Counted from the stretch's first letter, positions 19,550-29,480 are shown. The stretch is 64,000 nt of DNA from Psychrobacillus sp. NEAU-3TGS (GCF_029955155.1 NZ_JAPNOZ010000012.1:389510-453509); one strand, 5' to 3'. Program-made: numbers and translations. Notes: generated from the sequence alone by a model not told the origin.

Positions 19550-19810
19550 TTACGTTCTATCTTCTGTTGACAGATTTATATATTCTTCTTTATAGACATG
19601 CTCTAGTAAGTTCTTATCTTCCTCTGACAACGTGCTTATGCATATTCTGTCCAAAGCAAGTTTCAACTTTTTTTCTGGTGATAGCCTTGCTCTTGGATGT
19701 GTAAATTCATCTAACAGTTGGGCTTTTATTACTTCACGTATTTGTTCTTCGGATTGAAGTTCAGTAGTAAATTTACGATCCTTATATAAGGTACGGAATG
19801 CTTCAATCAT
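19550..19810 (-). CDS. Hypothetical protein (86 residues)
   Basis: I do not recognise this protein. It is soluble, charged and probably helical, without cysteines suited to metal binding apart from one. It overlaps the end of the COG0523 GTPase gene by 8 nt, so it is translated with it and may serve the same process. Its 3' end has been copied to 18386-18416. Confidence 0.75.
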   Translation of the reverse strand: MIEAFRTLYKDRKFTTELQSEEQIREVIKAQLLDEFTHPRARLSPEKKLKLALDRICISTLSEEDKNLLEHVYKEEYINLSTEDRT

Positions 19811-20708
19811 TTCGTACCTCTCCGATTATCCCTAATTTGTCCACTTGATCTCCTATAATTACAATTTCAGGAGACATTTTCATATATTCCGGAAGCCACT
19901 GTACCATACCATAAGCATATTGGAATAGAAATGGATTTTTATGTCCCTTTAATGGAACATATCCTTTCATCCGATAAATAGTAACCGGAAGCTTTCGAAC
20001 CCAATCTTCAAACGCTTCTTGATCTACTGGTCCTTGAAATTTATGCAAGCGGGAAGAAAGAGAGAGTTGTTTTCCAATCGCTGCTTCTTTAACCTCTTTT
20101 TCATGAAAGGTTGCTTCCATGTTTTTTAACAGCTTTATAGGAATTTTACTATTCGATGTTTGTATGATAGGTGCTTCATCATTTAACGCTTGTATTTGCA
20201 TCGTAACGTTTAAAATTTCTGCGTCGGTAAGTAAATCTATTTTGTTTGCTACTATTAAATGTGCGTGTTTAATTTGCTCGAAAAAGAGCATTCTTGTTTG
20301 CGGGGTCATTTTGTCTCGGTCTAACCATCTTTTGCAATCTGCAACCGTAATAATCCCTTTCATGTTAAGTCTACTTGCAAACAAAGGAGAAAGAACTGCA
20401 TCCATCGCTTCAACAGGATGTGCAGCACCGGTTGTTTCAATCAATAACACATCAAACTCTTCACCTTCTAGAAGCATTTGGAGCTGTGCCTCCATCTTCT
20501 CTGAGCCTGTACAGCAAATACATCCTTCTAACATTTCTTTTAGTGGAACCCCATCATCAACAGCTCTGCTGTCAAAAGCAAGCTTTCCTAGTTCGTTCAT
20601 GATGACGGCAGGTTTTAGACCTTCTGTTTTAAATTGCTCGATTAAGTGAGATAGAAGGGAAGTTTTCCCGCTTCCTAGAAAACCACTTAATAAATAGACA
20701 TCTTTCAT
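19803..20708 (-). CDS. CobW/COG0523 family GTPase (metal chaperone)
   Basis: The 301-residue protein has the G3E P-loop GFLGSGKTSLL at residues 8-18, the metal-binding motif GCICC (CxCC), the ETTGAAHP segment and the NKIDLL guanine motif (NKxD). It ends in a short CobW C-terminal domain. Members use GTP hydrolysis to deliver metals, often zinc (YciC, ZagA) or cobalt. The ATG at 20708 is chosen because AAAGGAG lies 8 nt before it; an in-frame ATG 13 codons upstream has no such site. No Zur box was identified. Confidence 0.9.
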   Translation of the reverse strand: MKDVYLLSGFLGSGKTSLLSHLIEQFKTEGLKPAVIMNELGKLAFDSRAVDDGVPLKEMLEGCICCTGSEKMEAQLQMLLEGEEFDVLLIETTGAAHPVEAMDAVLSPLFASRLNMKGIITVADCKRWLDRDKMTPQTRMLFFEQIKHAHLIVANKIDLLTDAEILNVTMQIQALNDEAPIIQTSNSKIPIKLLKNMEATFHEKEVKEAAIGKQLSLSSRLHKFQGPVDQEAFEDWVRKLPVTIYRMKGYVPLKGHKNPFLFQYAYGMVQWLPEYMKMSPEIVIIGDQVDKLGIIGEVRND

Positions 20709-20733
20709 CTCTTTTGCTCCTTTATACGTGTTG

Positions 20734-20763
20734 AAAAAGCTGACCAAAATGGCCAGCTTTTTT
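20734..20763 (-). terminator. Terminator of the ctp gene
   Basis: AAAAAGCTGGCCA pairs with TGGTCAGCTTTTT on the minus strand, overlapping the ctp stop codon. Confidence 0.8.
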
Positions 20764-22261
20764 ACTTGTTTAATAGCTCTGTAACTACTTCTTTTGCTTT
20801 TAACAATTGTGGATCGTCCTTGACGATTTTTTCACGAATTTTATCCATTAAAACATAAGTTGAATCGCCAACCAGTTTACCAGTGACTTCAAGCTTGTTG
20901 TCTGCTTGAAACTTTTTCACTGCTTCGGTCATTTCGGCATCAAAATTACCATCTATTTTTCCTACTTTATAGCCAATAGCTTGAAGCATTTCTTTCGCGT
21001 TTTGAACAGCTTCGGAAGACTGGTCTTCTTCTAGTGTTGTAGACGGATCGATAGGCGATAACATGGCATAGCTTGGATATTGCACCTCATAATCTGGCAC
21101 AATTCCTTTATCATGAATCCAATTACCTTTAGGAGTCAACCATTTTGCAGTAGTAATTTTAATATTCGACCCATCTGGTAAATCATTTACAGTTTGAACT
21201 GTACCTTTACCAAATGAGGTTAAGCCTACTAAAGGAACATTCGCTGATTCACTAAGTGCACCTGCTAAAATTTCCGATGCTGAAGCACTTCCCTCATCGA
21301 TAATAACACTTACTGGAACGTCTACTCGCATGCCTGGAGTGGCTGGCGTAACCATCTTATCTCCTTTGTCCTCAATTTGAAGAATTGGTTTTCCATCTTC
21401 CACAAACAGGTTGGAAATATCGATTGCAGTGTCTAGACGTCCACCTGGGTTTTGTCTAACGTCTAGTACTAACGCTTTCATACCTTCTTTTTTCATTTCA
21501 TCAATGGCAGTAAGCAGCTCATCATACGTATTGGTAGAAAAGCTTGAAATAATTATATGTGCAACTTGATCATCTATCATTTCTGCGTAAACTGTCTCAA
21601 TAGGAATTTCATCCCGCACAATTTTGACATCCATCGTGGCATTTTCCCCACGTTTAATGGATAGTGTTACTTCTGTTCCTTTATTCCCTCGAATTAATAA
21701 AACAGCTTCAGAGGCACTATATCCTTGAATATCTTTCCCATCTACTGCCATAATCTTATCATTCGGTAAAACACCTGCTTTTTCAGCAGGAGAATTCTTA
21801 ATCGGAGATACTACCGTAATAATCCCATCACGCTCTTGTATTTCAGCTCCGATTCCTTGGAAGCTAGAAGAAATACTTTCATTAAACTGGGAAGCTTCAT
21901 TTTCATTCATATAATCGGAATAAGGATCTTCTAATGCATCAATCATTCCGTTTATTGCACCGTTAATAATTGCTTCTTCATCTATATCCTTATAGTATTC
22001 TGCTTCTAGTTTGTCATAAGCCATATACAACTTAGAGAACTCCGAGCGTTCTGAAGGTGGTATTATACGATCCACCACTTGTTCTTTCCCCCAGGTCAAG
22101 TAAAGCATGGTAAGTGCAACAGTTACGATAACTAGGGATAAAATGGTTAACAGAAAAACAAATGGTTTCATCTTAATGTAACTCGATGGTTTTGTTTCTT
22201 CTATACGTTTTGGTTCTTCGTTGTTTTGCTGTTGTTCATCCAAATTTTTCACCCTTTTCAT
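20762..22261 (-). CDS. S41 carboxyl-terminal processing protease (CtpA/CtpB-like)
   Basis: The 499-residue enzyme is anchored by one transmembrane helix (about 33-55) with the bulk outside. A PDZ domain (GIGAEIQERDG to RGENA) lies near 135-215, the S41 core follows with LDVRQNPGG and the catalytic Ser near 327 (GSASASE) and Lys near 352 (FGKGTVQ), and a peptidoglycan-binding domain closes the protein (IGYKVGKIDGNFD). In B. subtilis such proteases cut SpoIVFA during sporulation (CtpB) or other exported substrates; which paralogue this is cannot be told. A charged 30-residue cytosolic head is longer than usual. Confidence 0.93.
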   Translation of the reverse strand: MKRVKNLDEQQQNNEEPKRIEETKPSSYIKMKPFVFLLTILSLVIVTVALTMLYLTWGKEQVVDRIIPPSERSEFSKLYMAYDKLEAEYYKDIDEEAIINGAINGMIDALEDPYSDYMNENEASQFNESISSSFQGIGAEIQERDGIITVVSPIKNSPAEKAGVLPNDKIMAVDGKDIQGYSASEAVLLIRGNKGTEVTLSIKRGENATMDVKIVRDEIPIETVYAEMIDDQVAHIIISSFSTNTYDELLTAIDEMKKEGMKALVLDVRQNPGGRLDTAIDISNLFVEDGKPILQIEDKGDKMVTPATPGMRVDVPVSVIIDEGSASASEILAGALSESANVPLVGLTSFGKGTVQTVNDLPDGSNIKITTAKWLTPKGNWIHDKGIVPDYEVQYPSYAMLSPIDPSTTLEEDQSSEAVQNAKEMLQAIGYKVGKIDGNFDAEMTEAVKKFQADNKLEVTGKLVGDSTYVLMDKIREKIVKDDPQLLKAKEVVTELLNK

Positions 22262-22281
22262 AAAAAACTGATTATCTTTTT

Positions 22282-22309
22282 AAAAAAAGACTGCCATGAT
22301 TGACAGTCT
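22282..22309 (-). terminator. Terminator of deoD
   Basis: AGACTGTCA and TGGCAGTCT pair on the minus strand, followed by seven T. Confidence 0.85.
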
Positions 22310-22325
22310 ATTCTCACTTTTTCTA

Positions 22326-23030
22326 TTAATCCTGGATGGCTGCTTCTAATGCAACAACGACCATGTCATTGAATGTTGTTTGACGCTCTTCGGAAGAAGT
22401 TGCTTCCCCAGTAATAATATGATCGCTCACCGTTAAAACAGAAAGGGCTTTGCGTCCAAATTTAGCTGCTAATGTATATAGCGCTGCACTTTCCATTTCA
22501 ACTGCAAGCACTCCATAATCCGCCCATTTTTCATTTTGCGCGTTTTCGTTATAAAATAGGTCTGCTGTGAACACATTACCTACTTTTAAGTTTAAGCCTG
22601 CATCTTTACCTGCATTATATGCTTTGTACAATAAGTCAAAATCTGCAGTTGGAGCGTAGCTTACGTCATTTAACAATACTTTGTTCAAAGTAGAATCTGT
22701 TGAAGCACTTTGTGCAAGAATTACATCACGTACTTTCACATCTTTTTGAATAGCGCCACATGTACCTACACGGATTAGTTTTTGTACATCATAGTCATTC
22801 ATCAACTCATGAACATAAATAGAAATAGAAGGAACTCCCATTCCTGTACCTTGAACTGAAATTCGTTTTCCTTTATATGTACCAGTATATCCGAACATAT
22901 TACGAACCTCGTTATACTGAACTACATCCTCCAAAAATGTTTCCGCGATATATTTCGCGCGAAGCGGATCCCCTGGTAGTAAAATTGTATCCGCAATCTC
23001 ACCTTTTTTTGCACTAATATGAATACTCAT
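22326..23030 (-). CDS. deoD: Purine-nucleoside phosphorylase, DeoD type
   Basis: The 234-residue protein has the hexameric PNP family landmarks: [22 protein letters not shown] at the start, the phosphate-binding GDPLRAK, the RVGTCGAIQ segment, VEMESAALY and the catalytic TVSDHI. It cleaves purine (deoxy)ribonucleosides with phosphate for salvage. It stands alone with its own terminator. Confidence 0.97.
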   Translation of the reverse strand: MSIHISAKKGEIADTILLPGDPLRAKYIAETFLEDVVQYNEVRNMFGYTGTYKGKRISVQGTGMGVPSISIYVHELMNDYDVQKLIRVGTCGAIQKDVKVRDVILAQSASTDSTLNKVLLNDVSYAPTADFDLLYKAYNAGKDAGLNLKVGNVFTADLFYNENAQNEKWADYGVLAVEMESAALYTLAAKFGRKALSVLTVSDHIITGEATSSEERQTTFNDMVVVALEAAIQD

Positions 23031-23102
23031 TTAAATAACCTCATTTCTATATATGCATCGGCTTAATAATACCGTTTTTTTAGCATAATTGCAACGAACA
23101 AG

Positions 23103-23324
23103 CTACTTATTCCCTTCTATATAATACTCCCAAAGCTCATCAAACATGCTTGCCGTTAAATCTGGGTGAGCTAATTCTTCAATGTACTCTGATAGAGCCT
23201 GAAAAGAAGTTTCTGCTTTTGGAAAATCATGTTGCTGGAACATACTTTCTGCAAAGCGAGATTTATTATCCTCCTTATGGCCCCCACGATATTTTAATGC
23301 AAATATATAAAAAGACTTGTTCAA
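23103..23324 (-). CDS. yozE: YozE-family protein (SAM-like fold)
   Basis: This 73-residue protein matches the YozE family (UPF0346): SFYIFALKYRG at the start, FAESMFQQHDFPK and the C-terminal MFDELWEYY are family hallmarks. The B. subtilis structure is a small helical bundle like a sterile alpha motif; function unknown. Translation starts at TTG (23324), 8 nt after AAGGAGGAAG. Confidence 0.85.
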   Translation of the reverse strand: MNKSFYIFALKYRGGHKEDNKSRFAESMFQQHDFPKAETSFQALSEYIEELAHPDLTASMFDELWEYYIEGNK

Positions 23325-23445
23325 CTTAATCTTCCTCCTTTAGTCCTAAGGACATAGAATATTCATAAAAATGTAGATAATATATCATAAAACAAGTAAA
23401 CTAAAAAGTAGGACTATGTAACACATCAAGAAGGGGTTGGTTTCA

Positions 23446-25305
23446 TTGGCAAAGGGTGTTAAACAAAAGAAAGCCTCGATACAATGGCTTAAACAAAAAA
23501 GAAGGAAAAAGAACAACCAAATAACAAACAAGGATAATGCTTTGTCCCTCTTTAAGAAAGGTAAAAGGAATACTAAAGGACCTAAAACAAAAACTAATTC
23601 AAATATCTTTCAGTCCATCCGTGGACGGGTCTTATTAATATTTTCAGTATTAATCATTATTTTAGTTTCCATGCTAGTTTTAACTTCTACTAAAATGTCT
23701 TCCTCACAAAAAGCATTTGAAGTTTTTACAAACGTAGATATGAAAGAACAAATGATGGTCAATAAAATCGCAACAGAAATAGCTCAGCTTGCAAATGCAG
23801 AGCAAAGTTATGTCATTACAGGTAAAACAAATTATAAGACAACTTACAGACAAAATAAAGATGCGATTGTTACACACTTAAAAGAATTGCATCAAACTTA
23901 TAAAAACCGACCGGAGGAACTACAAAAAATACAATCTATCGACCAATTTTTTATGACTTATTTACAATATTCGGAAAGAGTAATCGAATTAAGAGATTCA
24001 CAAGGTATGGAAGCAGCGCAAAAAATCATCAACGCTGGTAATGGTAAAACAGCAATGAGTTATGTAGATGTACATATTGCCGCGATGAACGAATTACTAG
24101 CTAAAAATAATGCGGAACAAATTGCTCTATTAAAGAAAGAAAATAATAACGCACTTTATTTATTTGTTGCTTTAACTGTGTTTTCTGTTCTATTAACCCT
24201 ATCATTTGGAATTTATCTTTTCTATTCGATTAAAAGAAGCACATACTCAATTAATCGTTCCATTTTGGAAATAGCACAAGCTGGTGGAGATTTAACGAGA
24301 CGGGTAAAGATACGCACGAAAGATGAATTTTCAGAAATTGCAGAAAGCACTAATACTTTAATAGGGTCCATTGCAGATTTAGTCAAACGAGTTAGTATGC
24401 TTACAGAGAACGTGTCTGCAAGTGGACAAGAGTTAATGGCTTCATCTGATGAAACAGCTGTAACGATTCAATCTATCGCGGATACGACAAATGAAATTGC
24501 AAGAGGTAGTGAACATACGATGCGCAGTATGACTGTTGCTATTCAAAAAATGAATTCTTTGGAAGAAGCGACAAGATACTTGAACAGTGATGCCCAATCG
24601 GTAAAAGAAGCTACAGATCAAATGATTGAGGCTGCACAAAAAGGTAGTAAATCTGTTCAGCACTCCTCTCAAGTAATGATGAATATTGAAGAAACAATGG
24701 CCAATACTTCTCAAACAGTAGAGGCTCTTGGGACTAAATCGTATGAAATTACGTCCATCATTAAAACAATCACAGCAATTGCTGAACAAACAAATCTACT
24801 CGCATTAAATGCCGCGATTGAAGCTGCTCGAGCAGGAGAACATGGTAGAGGATTTGCAGTAGTAGCAGATGAAGTACGAAAACTGGCAGAACAATCTCGA
24901 AACGCCGCAAAAGAAGTTACAGGAATTGTCACATCCATTCAAAACGAAGTGATATCGATTGTAAAGCAAAATCATGAAGGAGTAGAAAACGTTATTAAAG
25001 GCGTAGAAGTGGCAAATGAAACAAACGCTTCTTTAGGACAAATTATGAAACAAACAAATGATACGATTGCAATTATCGATAAAATGGTGAACCAAATTGG
25101 AGATACGCTTAACTTTAGCCAAGAGGTTGCAGCCTCTTTTGTAGAGGTCACTCAAATTGCTGAGAATACAGCATCTAATACCGAAACTTCGGCGGCAGCA
25201 GCAGAGCAAGGCTCCGCTGCGATGGAAGAAATCAATGCATCCGCTATTGAACTCTCGCATCAAGCTGATGAGCTAAGAAAAGTTGTTAATGAGTTTAAGC
25301 TATAA
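23446..25305 (+). CDS. Methyl-accepting chemotaxis protein
   Basis: The chemoreceptor (619 residues from TTG at 23446) has a very basic cytosolic head of about 55 residues, one membrane helix (about 60-80), an extracellular helical sensor of about 150 residues, a second helix (about 235-255), HAMP, and the signalling coiled coil with the conserved tip [16 protein letters not shown]. It reports to CheA/CheW. An in-frame TTG at 23437 directly abuts AAGGGG and cannot be used; the one at 23446 has 9-nt spacing. The basic, Lys-rich head before the first helix is unusual. Confidence 0.93.
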   Translation: MAKGVKQKKASIQWLKQKRRKKNNQITNKDNALSLFKKGKRNTKGPKTKTNSNIFQSIRGRVLLIFSVLIIILVSMLVLTSTKMSSSQKAFEVFTNVDMKEQMMVNKIATEIAQLANAEQSYVITGKTNYKTTYRQNKDAIVTHLKELHQTYKNRPEELQKIQSIDQFFMTYLQYSERVIELRDSQGMEAAQKIINAGNGKTAMSYVDVHIAAMNELLAKNNAEQIALLKKENNNALYLFVALTVFSVLLTLSFGIYLFYSIKRSTYSINRSILEIAQAGGDLTRRVKIRTKDEFSEIAESTNTLIGSIADLVKRVSMLTENVSASGQELMASSDETAVTIQSIADTTNEIARGSEHTMRSMTVAIQKMNSLEEATRYLNSDAQSVKEATDQMIEAAQKGSKSVQHSSQVMMNIEETMANTSQTVEALGTKSYEITSIIKTITAIAEQTNLLALNAAIEAARAGEHGRGFAVVADEVRKLAEQSRNAAKEVTGIVTSIQNEVISIVKQNHEGVENVIKGVEVANETNASLGQIMKQTNDTIAIIDKMVNQIGDTLNFSQEVAASFVEVTQIAENTASNTETSAAAAEQGSAAMEEINASAIELSHQADELRKVVNEFKL

Positions 25306-25363
25306 ATAATAGAGATACTCCCTTGAGTTCTTCTTTCACTCGGAAAGTATCAAGATTATATGA

Positions 25364-25399
25364 AAGAGCCTTCTAACGTAAAAGAAGGCTCTTGTTTTT
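25364..25399. terminator. Bidirectional terminator between the chemoreceptor and the AAA kinase
   Basis: AAGAGCCTTCT and AGAAGGCTCTT form an 11-bp stem followed by a T-rich tail. Confidence 0.88.
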
Positions 25400-25403
25400 A
25401 TTA

Positions 25404-25958
25404 TTAATTTAATTGACTATTAGCAATATGTTTAATTTCTTGAATAACCAACTGCACATCATTTTCATGGTTAATCGTTAACAAGTGATCTGCTTCTCCT
25501 TTGATTGGAACCTTGACATCCTCACTTTGCTGCCGACGGAGGACTTCGTCAAAAGTTAATGCAGTTCTTAATACCGATGTGTCACGCTGGCTATTTCTAA
25601 CTCGTTCTTTAAGTATATTATCTGAGATATTGAAATTTACGATGATGCTTGTAAACTTTTTGGCATGAAATAGTTCAAGTAATTGTATTCTTCCTTTTTG
25701 ATTGCGATTTGAATTACTTAAAATGAGATGACAATCGGTCTCATTAATTGCATAGTTCACAATGGTTTGCGTAATAGAATGTTTAATCACGTTAGGTCCA
25801 TTTTCAGGTAATAATTTTTCATAATAAGTGTGAAGAAATTCAGCGTGATTATCTTGATCGATGACCACTGAGTTCAGCATCTCTTTTTCTAAGGCCTTAG
25901 CAAATGTAGTTTTACCACTATGGGTTTTACCTACTGTTAATATAACTAACCTATTCAC
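25404..25958 (-). CDS. P-loop kinase-like ATPase
   Basis: The 184-residue protein carries a Walker A motif near its start (GKTHSGKTTFAK, about residues 10-21) and a lid-like Arg-rich segment (ERVRNSQRD). It belongs to the AAA_33/zeta-toxin-like kinase group that phosphorylates small molecules or RNA ends. The substrate is not predictable. It is a single gene, convergent with the chemoreceptor; no antitoxin gene is beside it. Confidence 0.75.
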   Translation of the reverse strand: MNRLVILTVGKTHSGKTTFAKALEKEMLNSVVIDQDNHAEFLHTYYEKLLPENGPNVIKHSITQTIVNYAINETDCHLILSNSNRNQKGRIQLLELFHAKKFTSIIVNFNISDNILKERVRNSQRDTSVLRTALTFDEVLRRQQSEDVKVPIKGEADHLLTINHENDVQLVIQEIKHIANSQLN

Positions 25959-26030
25959 CTATGCAACTCCCCCTGCTTTATGTATGCTTAACTTTACTAT
26001 TTATCCATTTCATTTTGATTTTTTACCTAT

Positions 26031-26066
26031 AAAAAAGTACAAAAAAGCAATGCTTTTTTGTACTTT
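26031..26066 (-). terminator. Terminator of the msr operon
   Basis: AAAGTACAAAAAAGCA and TGCTTTTTTGTACTTT form a perfect 16-bp stem; T residues follow on the minus strand. Confidence 0.9.
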
Positions 26067-26100
26067 CCTAGCAAGTTATTTTAGGAATAGCTTAATTTCC

Positions 26101-26511
26101 TTAAAATAACTTCAAGTATTCTTCATAACCTTCTTCAACTAGTTTATCTTTTGGAACGAAACGCATCGAAGCTGAGTTTATGCAGTAACGAAGTCCGGTT
26201 TCTTCTTTCGGTCCATCTGGGAAAACATGTCCTAAATGAGAATTGGCCGTTTTACTTCTTACCTCTACTCGTCTCATTCCATGACTGTCATCGAACTTTT
26301 CGACTACTTCCTGCTCTTCAATCGGTCTAGTAAAGCTTGGCCAACCGCAGCCTGCATCGTATTTATCTTTTGAATGGAATAATGGTTTACCTGAGACAAT
26401 ATCTACATAGATTCCTTCTTCAAAATGCTTGTCATACTCATTTTGAAATGGAGGTTCTGTTCCATTTTGTTGTGTTACATAATATTGCATATCTGTTAGT
26501 TTTTCTTTCAT
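26101..26511 (-). CDS. msrB: Peptide methionine-R-sulfoxide reductase MsrB
   Basis: The 136-residue repair enzyme reduces the R form of methionine sulfoxide in proteins. The active-site segment RYCINSASM holds the catalytic Cys, and CGWPSF is a family hallmark, but the second CxxC zinc pair is absent, as in the zinc-free type. The gene overlaps the msrA stop by 4 nt (ATGA), so both enzymes are made together. Order msrA-msrB is as in B. subtilis. Confidence 0.96.
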   Translation of the reverse strand: MKEKLTDMQYYVTQQNGTEPPFQNEYDKHFEEGIYVDIVSGKPLFHSKDKYDAGCGWPSFTRPIEEQEVVEKFDDSHGMRRVEVRSKTANSHLGHVFPDGPKEETGLRYCINSASMRFVPKDKLVEEGYEEYLKLF

Positions 26512-27032
26512 TTGAATACCTCCCGCATTTTCTCTACAAACGCCGCTCTTCCAGAACCGACAAAGTATCGATTATAGTGTGCTGGATTTTTCTTATAGTA
26601 GTCTTGATGGTAGTCTTCTGCTGCATAAAATGTAGTAGCAGGTAAAATTTTCGTAGCAATTGGCACGGAGAATTTACCGGATGCATTTAGTGCAGCTTTT
26701 GTGTTTTCCGCTTTTTCTCGTTGTTCTTCAGAATGATAGAAAACGGCCGTTTGATAGGATGAACCGCGATCAAAAAATTGACCGTTGTCATCTGTCGGAT
26801 CGATATTCATCCAAAAGATATCTAATAACTGATCATAAGAAAACTTTTCTGGATCGAATGTAATTTGGACCGCTTCATAATGTCCCGTAGCATTCGAGCA
26901 CACCTGCTCATAGGTTGGATTCTCTACATGACCGCCTGTATAGCCCGATTCTACTTTTTCTATGCCCTCATATGAGTCAAAAGGCTTGACCATACACCAA
27001 AAACAGCCTCCTGCAAAAGTAGCTTTTTCCAT
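26508..27032 (-). CDS. msrA: Peptide methionine-S-sulfoxide reductase MsrA
   Basis: The 174-residue enzyme reduces the S form of methionine sulfoxide. The catalytic motif GGCFWCM is at about residues 8-14, with [16 protein letters not shown] and the E/H residues of GHYEAVQI following. It is translationally coupled to msrB and lies 11 bp downstream of the ypmS-like gene, so the whole block may be one transcript. Confidence 0.97.
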   Translation of the reverse strand: MEKATFAGGCFWCMVKPFDSYEGIEKVESGYTGGHVENPTYEQVCSNATGHYEAVQITFDPEKFSYDQLLDIFWMNIDPTDDNGQFFDRGSSYQTAVFYHSEEQREKAENTKAALNASGKFSVPIATKILPATTFYAAEDYHQDYYKKNPAHYNRYFVGSGRAAFVEKMREVFK

Positions 27033-27043
27033 TGTTTAGCACC

Positions 27044-27616
27044 TCATTTCGATGGTATGACTATTTCTAATGTTATTATATCTTCCTCTAAATTCAACTC
27101 TTTTGCTCGCACGTGAACACCAGAGGACATCGGAATATTCGCTAGCTGAATATGTACTTCCTTTTCTGTAGGCATGACTACAATCCATTCGGGCAGGTCA
27201 ATCGAATCGCGCATCAATTTTAACACAGCTTCTGGCTGCAGTTTCGCTTGACCTACCTCTAAGGAAGTTTGCTCTAGCCTAATATTCCCTCCCTCTTCTA
27301 CGTACGGCTCAAAAAACATTTTAATAGGAAAATTGAGTGAGAAGATAGTTAACTCAGAAGATAACACTATTTGATCATCGACCGTTAGTTGTATAGGTAG
27401 TGGCTTGCCTTTCATCGCTTTTTTTAAATAAGTATTAGCGATGCCTTCAAAATCTTCTTTTGTTGCATGAACCGTTAAAACATTACCCCCCGGGGCAGCT
27501 TTCGGCTCTTCTATTGGCATAGTTTCCGCTGGAGATGTTACCCAATATAGAAAAGTTCCTATACTTCCTAAAATAACAAGCAGCAACAAAAAGAATGCGA
27601 TCTTCCATTTATTCAT
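27044..27616 (-). CDS. ypmS: YpmS-family protein
   Basis: The 190-residue protein is anchored by an N-terminal membrane helix (about 5-26), with the rest predicted outside. The family (DUF2140) pattern EDFEGIANTYLKKAMKGKPLPIQL and LMRDSIDLPEWIVVMP is clear. Its place between ypmR and msr genes repeats B. subtilis order. Function unknown. Confidence 0.88.
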   Translation of the reverse strand: MNKWKIAFFLLLLVILGSIGTFLYWVTSPAETMPIEEPKAAPGGNVLTVHATKEDFEGIANTYLKKAMKGKPLPIQLTVDDQIVLSSELTIFSLNFPIKMFFEPYVEEGGNIRLEQTSLEVGQAKLQPEAVLKLMRDSIDLPEWIVVMPTEKEVHIQLANIPMSSGVHVRAKELNLEEDIITLEIVIPSK

Positions 27617-27628
27617 TTAAACAACTCC

Positions 27629-28435
27629 TCAAAACAACATTTCCCTATTTCGCTCGTCAATTAAACCACATTCTTCTAAAGAATTGACTAAAGCTTCTTC
27701 AATGAGTTCGTATCCTCTACTATTTGGATGAAAAAAGTCCGTATGATACACTAGATTCGCATTCGTCACAAAAAGTTGATCGATTGGTACAAAACAAGCA
27801 TTTACATCACTCTCTGCCATCGATTCAATGCTATTATTCCAATCTGCTAATATCTCATCCAATTCACTTTTCTCATCCGTTACTGCAGTAATAGGATTGT
27901 AAAGACCAAGAAGAATAATAGGGGCGCTACTATTAATCTCTCGAATTTCCTCTAATATTTGATCGTAATTTTTTTCAAACTTCACTAATTCTTTATCAAA
28001 AGCTTCTACACGAAGATTAAATAAATCCTTCTTCACTACTTTCATCATATCATTACCACCGATGGTTAGCGTAATAATATTCGCTTTTCGAAGCTGATGA
28101 TCGATTTCTCCGGCTTTTAGCATTTTTAATAATTGATCACTACGACGTCCTCTTTTCGCAGTATTGGTTAAAACAACCTCTTCTATTCCTTTATATTGTG
28201 AAATTTCTTTTTGCAGTCGACCAATATATCCTGCTCCTTGTAATTCGTCTCCCACACCTTGTGTAAGTGAATCTCCAAGTCCTACAAGCTCAATCGTTCT
28301 TGGAAAAAAAGAAAAAGGAATAACGTATTCTTCAAACAGCACCGCTTCCCTTTCGGAGAAGCTTACTTCCTTTAACTCACTTGGTGTACAAGCGGATAGC
28401 ATAAGTATACATAAAAAACTAACAAGATATTTCAT
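27629..28435 (-). CDS. ypmR: SGNH/GDSL-family lipoprotein hydrolase YpmR
   Basis: The 268-residue protein starts with a lipoprotein signal (LSACTPSE; Cys16). The esterase block I GLGDSLTQGVGD, block III TIGGNDMM and the catalytic Asp/His pair TDFFHPNSRG are complete, so it should be an active extracellular lipase/esterase. It precedes ypmS by 12 bp. The substrate is unknown. Confidence 0.92.
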   Translation of the reverse strand: MKYLVSFLCILMLSACTPSELKEVSFSEREAVLFEEYVIPFSFFPRTIELVGLGDSLTQGVGDELQGAGYIGRLQKEISQYKGIEEVVLTNTAKRGRRSDQLLKMLKAGEIDHQLRKANIITLTIGGNDMMKVVKKDLFNLRVEAFDKELVKFEKNYDQILEEIREINSSAPIILLGLYNPITAVTDEKSELDEILADWNNSIESMAESDVNACFVPIDQLFVTNANLVYHTDFFHPNSRGYELIEEALVNSLEECGLIDERNREMLF

Positions 28436-28458
28436 TCTAAACCCCTTTATTTATGATT

Positions 28459-28488
28459 AAAGGCAGGGAATCTTCTTTTCCCTGCCTG
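28459..28488 (-). terminator. Hairpin between degV and ypmR
   Basis: AGGCAGGGA pairs with TCCCTGCCT, followed by TTTAAT on the minus strand; it separates degV from the ypmR group. Confidence 0.75.
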
Positions 28489-28492
28489 ATCA

Positions 28493-29332
28493 CTATTCTG
28501 TCATATACATAAATCCAATAGCACCAGGACCTGTATGTGTACTAATTACAGGTGAGGTAAACGACATTTGAATCTGCTTAAAACCAGATTCCTCAATTAG
28601 GTTTTTTAATGGGGTAGCCATGGAAAATCCATTTGCATGGGAGATGCCGACCGCCTTTACAATTTTCCCTTTTGTGTCTTTCACAAATTCATTAAACAAA
28701 TAATTGACCACTTGTTTATGGCTTCGAACTTTCGCAACAGGTGTATATTCACCGTCTGTTAAACTCGCAATTGGTTTAATGGAAAGTAAAGATCCGAGCA
28801 TTGCTTTCCCTTTCCCGATGCGACCACCTTTAACCAAATTATCTAACGTATCTACTACGACAAATAATTTTGTTTTGACACGGGCTTCTTCCAACTTTTT
28901 TATAATATCTTCAACTGAATGATTATCTGCGGCCATTTTAGCTGCTTCCTCCACTTGAAAACCTAATGCAAACGAAATAAATTGAGAATCCATTACCGTG
29001 ACGTCAGATGTAGACATTTCAGCTGCTGCTTGAGCAGACTTCACCGTACCGCTCATAGCTCCTGTCATATGAATAGAAATAATTCGATCGCCACTGGCCC
29101 CCAGCTCATCATATAGCTCTTTAAAAACGCCTACTGGTGGCTGCGATGATTTAGGTAATTCATTGGAAGTGGCCATTTTTTCTAAAAACTCTTCTGGATG
29201 AATCGTAACGCCATCTATATATGAGTCTCCGTCTATATGAATGGAAAGTGGCACAATGTGAATATTATATTGTTTGATCAGCTCGTCTGTTAAATCAGCT
29301 GTTGAATCTGTTACGATATGTACTTTAGGCAC
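28493..29332 (-). CDS. DegV-family fatty-acid-binding protein
   Basis: The 279-residue protein follows the DegV pattern: VTDSTADLTDEL at the N-terminus, the QPPVGVF segment and IHMTGAMSGTVKSA, and a C-terminal domain ending THTGPGAIGF. In Firmicutes members (FakB) bind a fatty acid and present it to the kinase FakA. Whether this one is a FakB cannot be proved from sequence alone. Confidence 0.92.
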   Translation of the reverse strand: MPKVHIVTDSTADLTDELIKQYNIHIVPLSIHIDGDSYIDGVTIHPEEFLEKMATSNELPKSSQPPVGVFKELYDELGASGDRIISIHMTGAMSGTVKSAQAAAEMSTSDVTVMDSQFISFALGFQVEEAAKMAADNHSVEDIIKKLEEARVKTKLFVVVDTLDNLVKGGRIGKGKAMLGSLLSIKPIASLTDGEYTPVAKVRSHKQVVNYLFNEFVKDTKGKIVKAVGISHANGFSMATPLKNLIEESGFKQIQMSFTSPVISTHTGPGAIGFMYMTE

Positions 29333-29431
29333 TCTATCTCTTCCTTCCTCTATACGTATTATTATAAGAAGAAGTACTGCCCCTTGTAAACTTATTTAAT
29401 AGCGATATACTTCACTATATGAATAAAAGAA

Positions 29432-29470
29432 GGATATTTGAACAATTTGATGGAAATTGTTCAAATATCC
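29432..29470. terminator. Long palindrome after dfrA
   Basis: GGATATTTGAACAATTT (29432-29448) and AAATTGTTCAAATATCC (29454-29470) form a perfect 17-bp stem with a 5-nt loop. A T-rich tail follows on the minus strand, so it probably ends the thyA-dfrA transcript. Confidence 0.8.
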
Positions 29471-29480
29471 CAACGATAAG

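Noticed and set aside
25404..25958. Zeta-type toxin of a toxin-antitoxin pair
   Set aside because: The P-loop kinase has no small antitoxin gene on either side; neighbours are a terminator and an unrelated operon.
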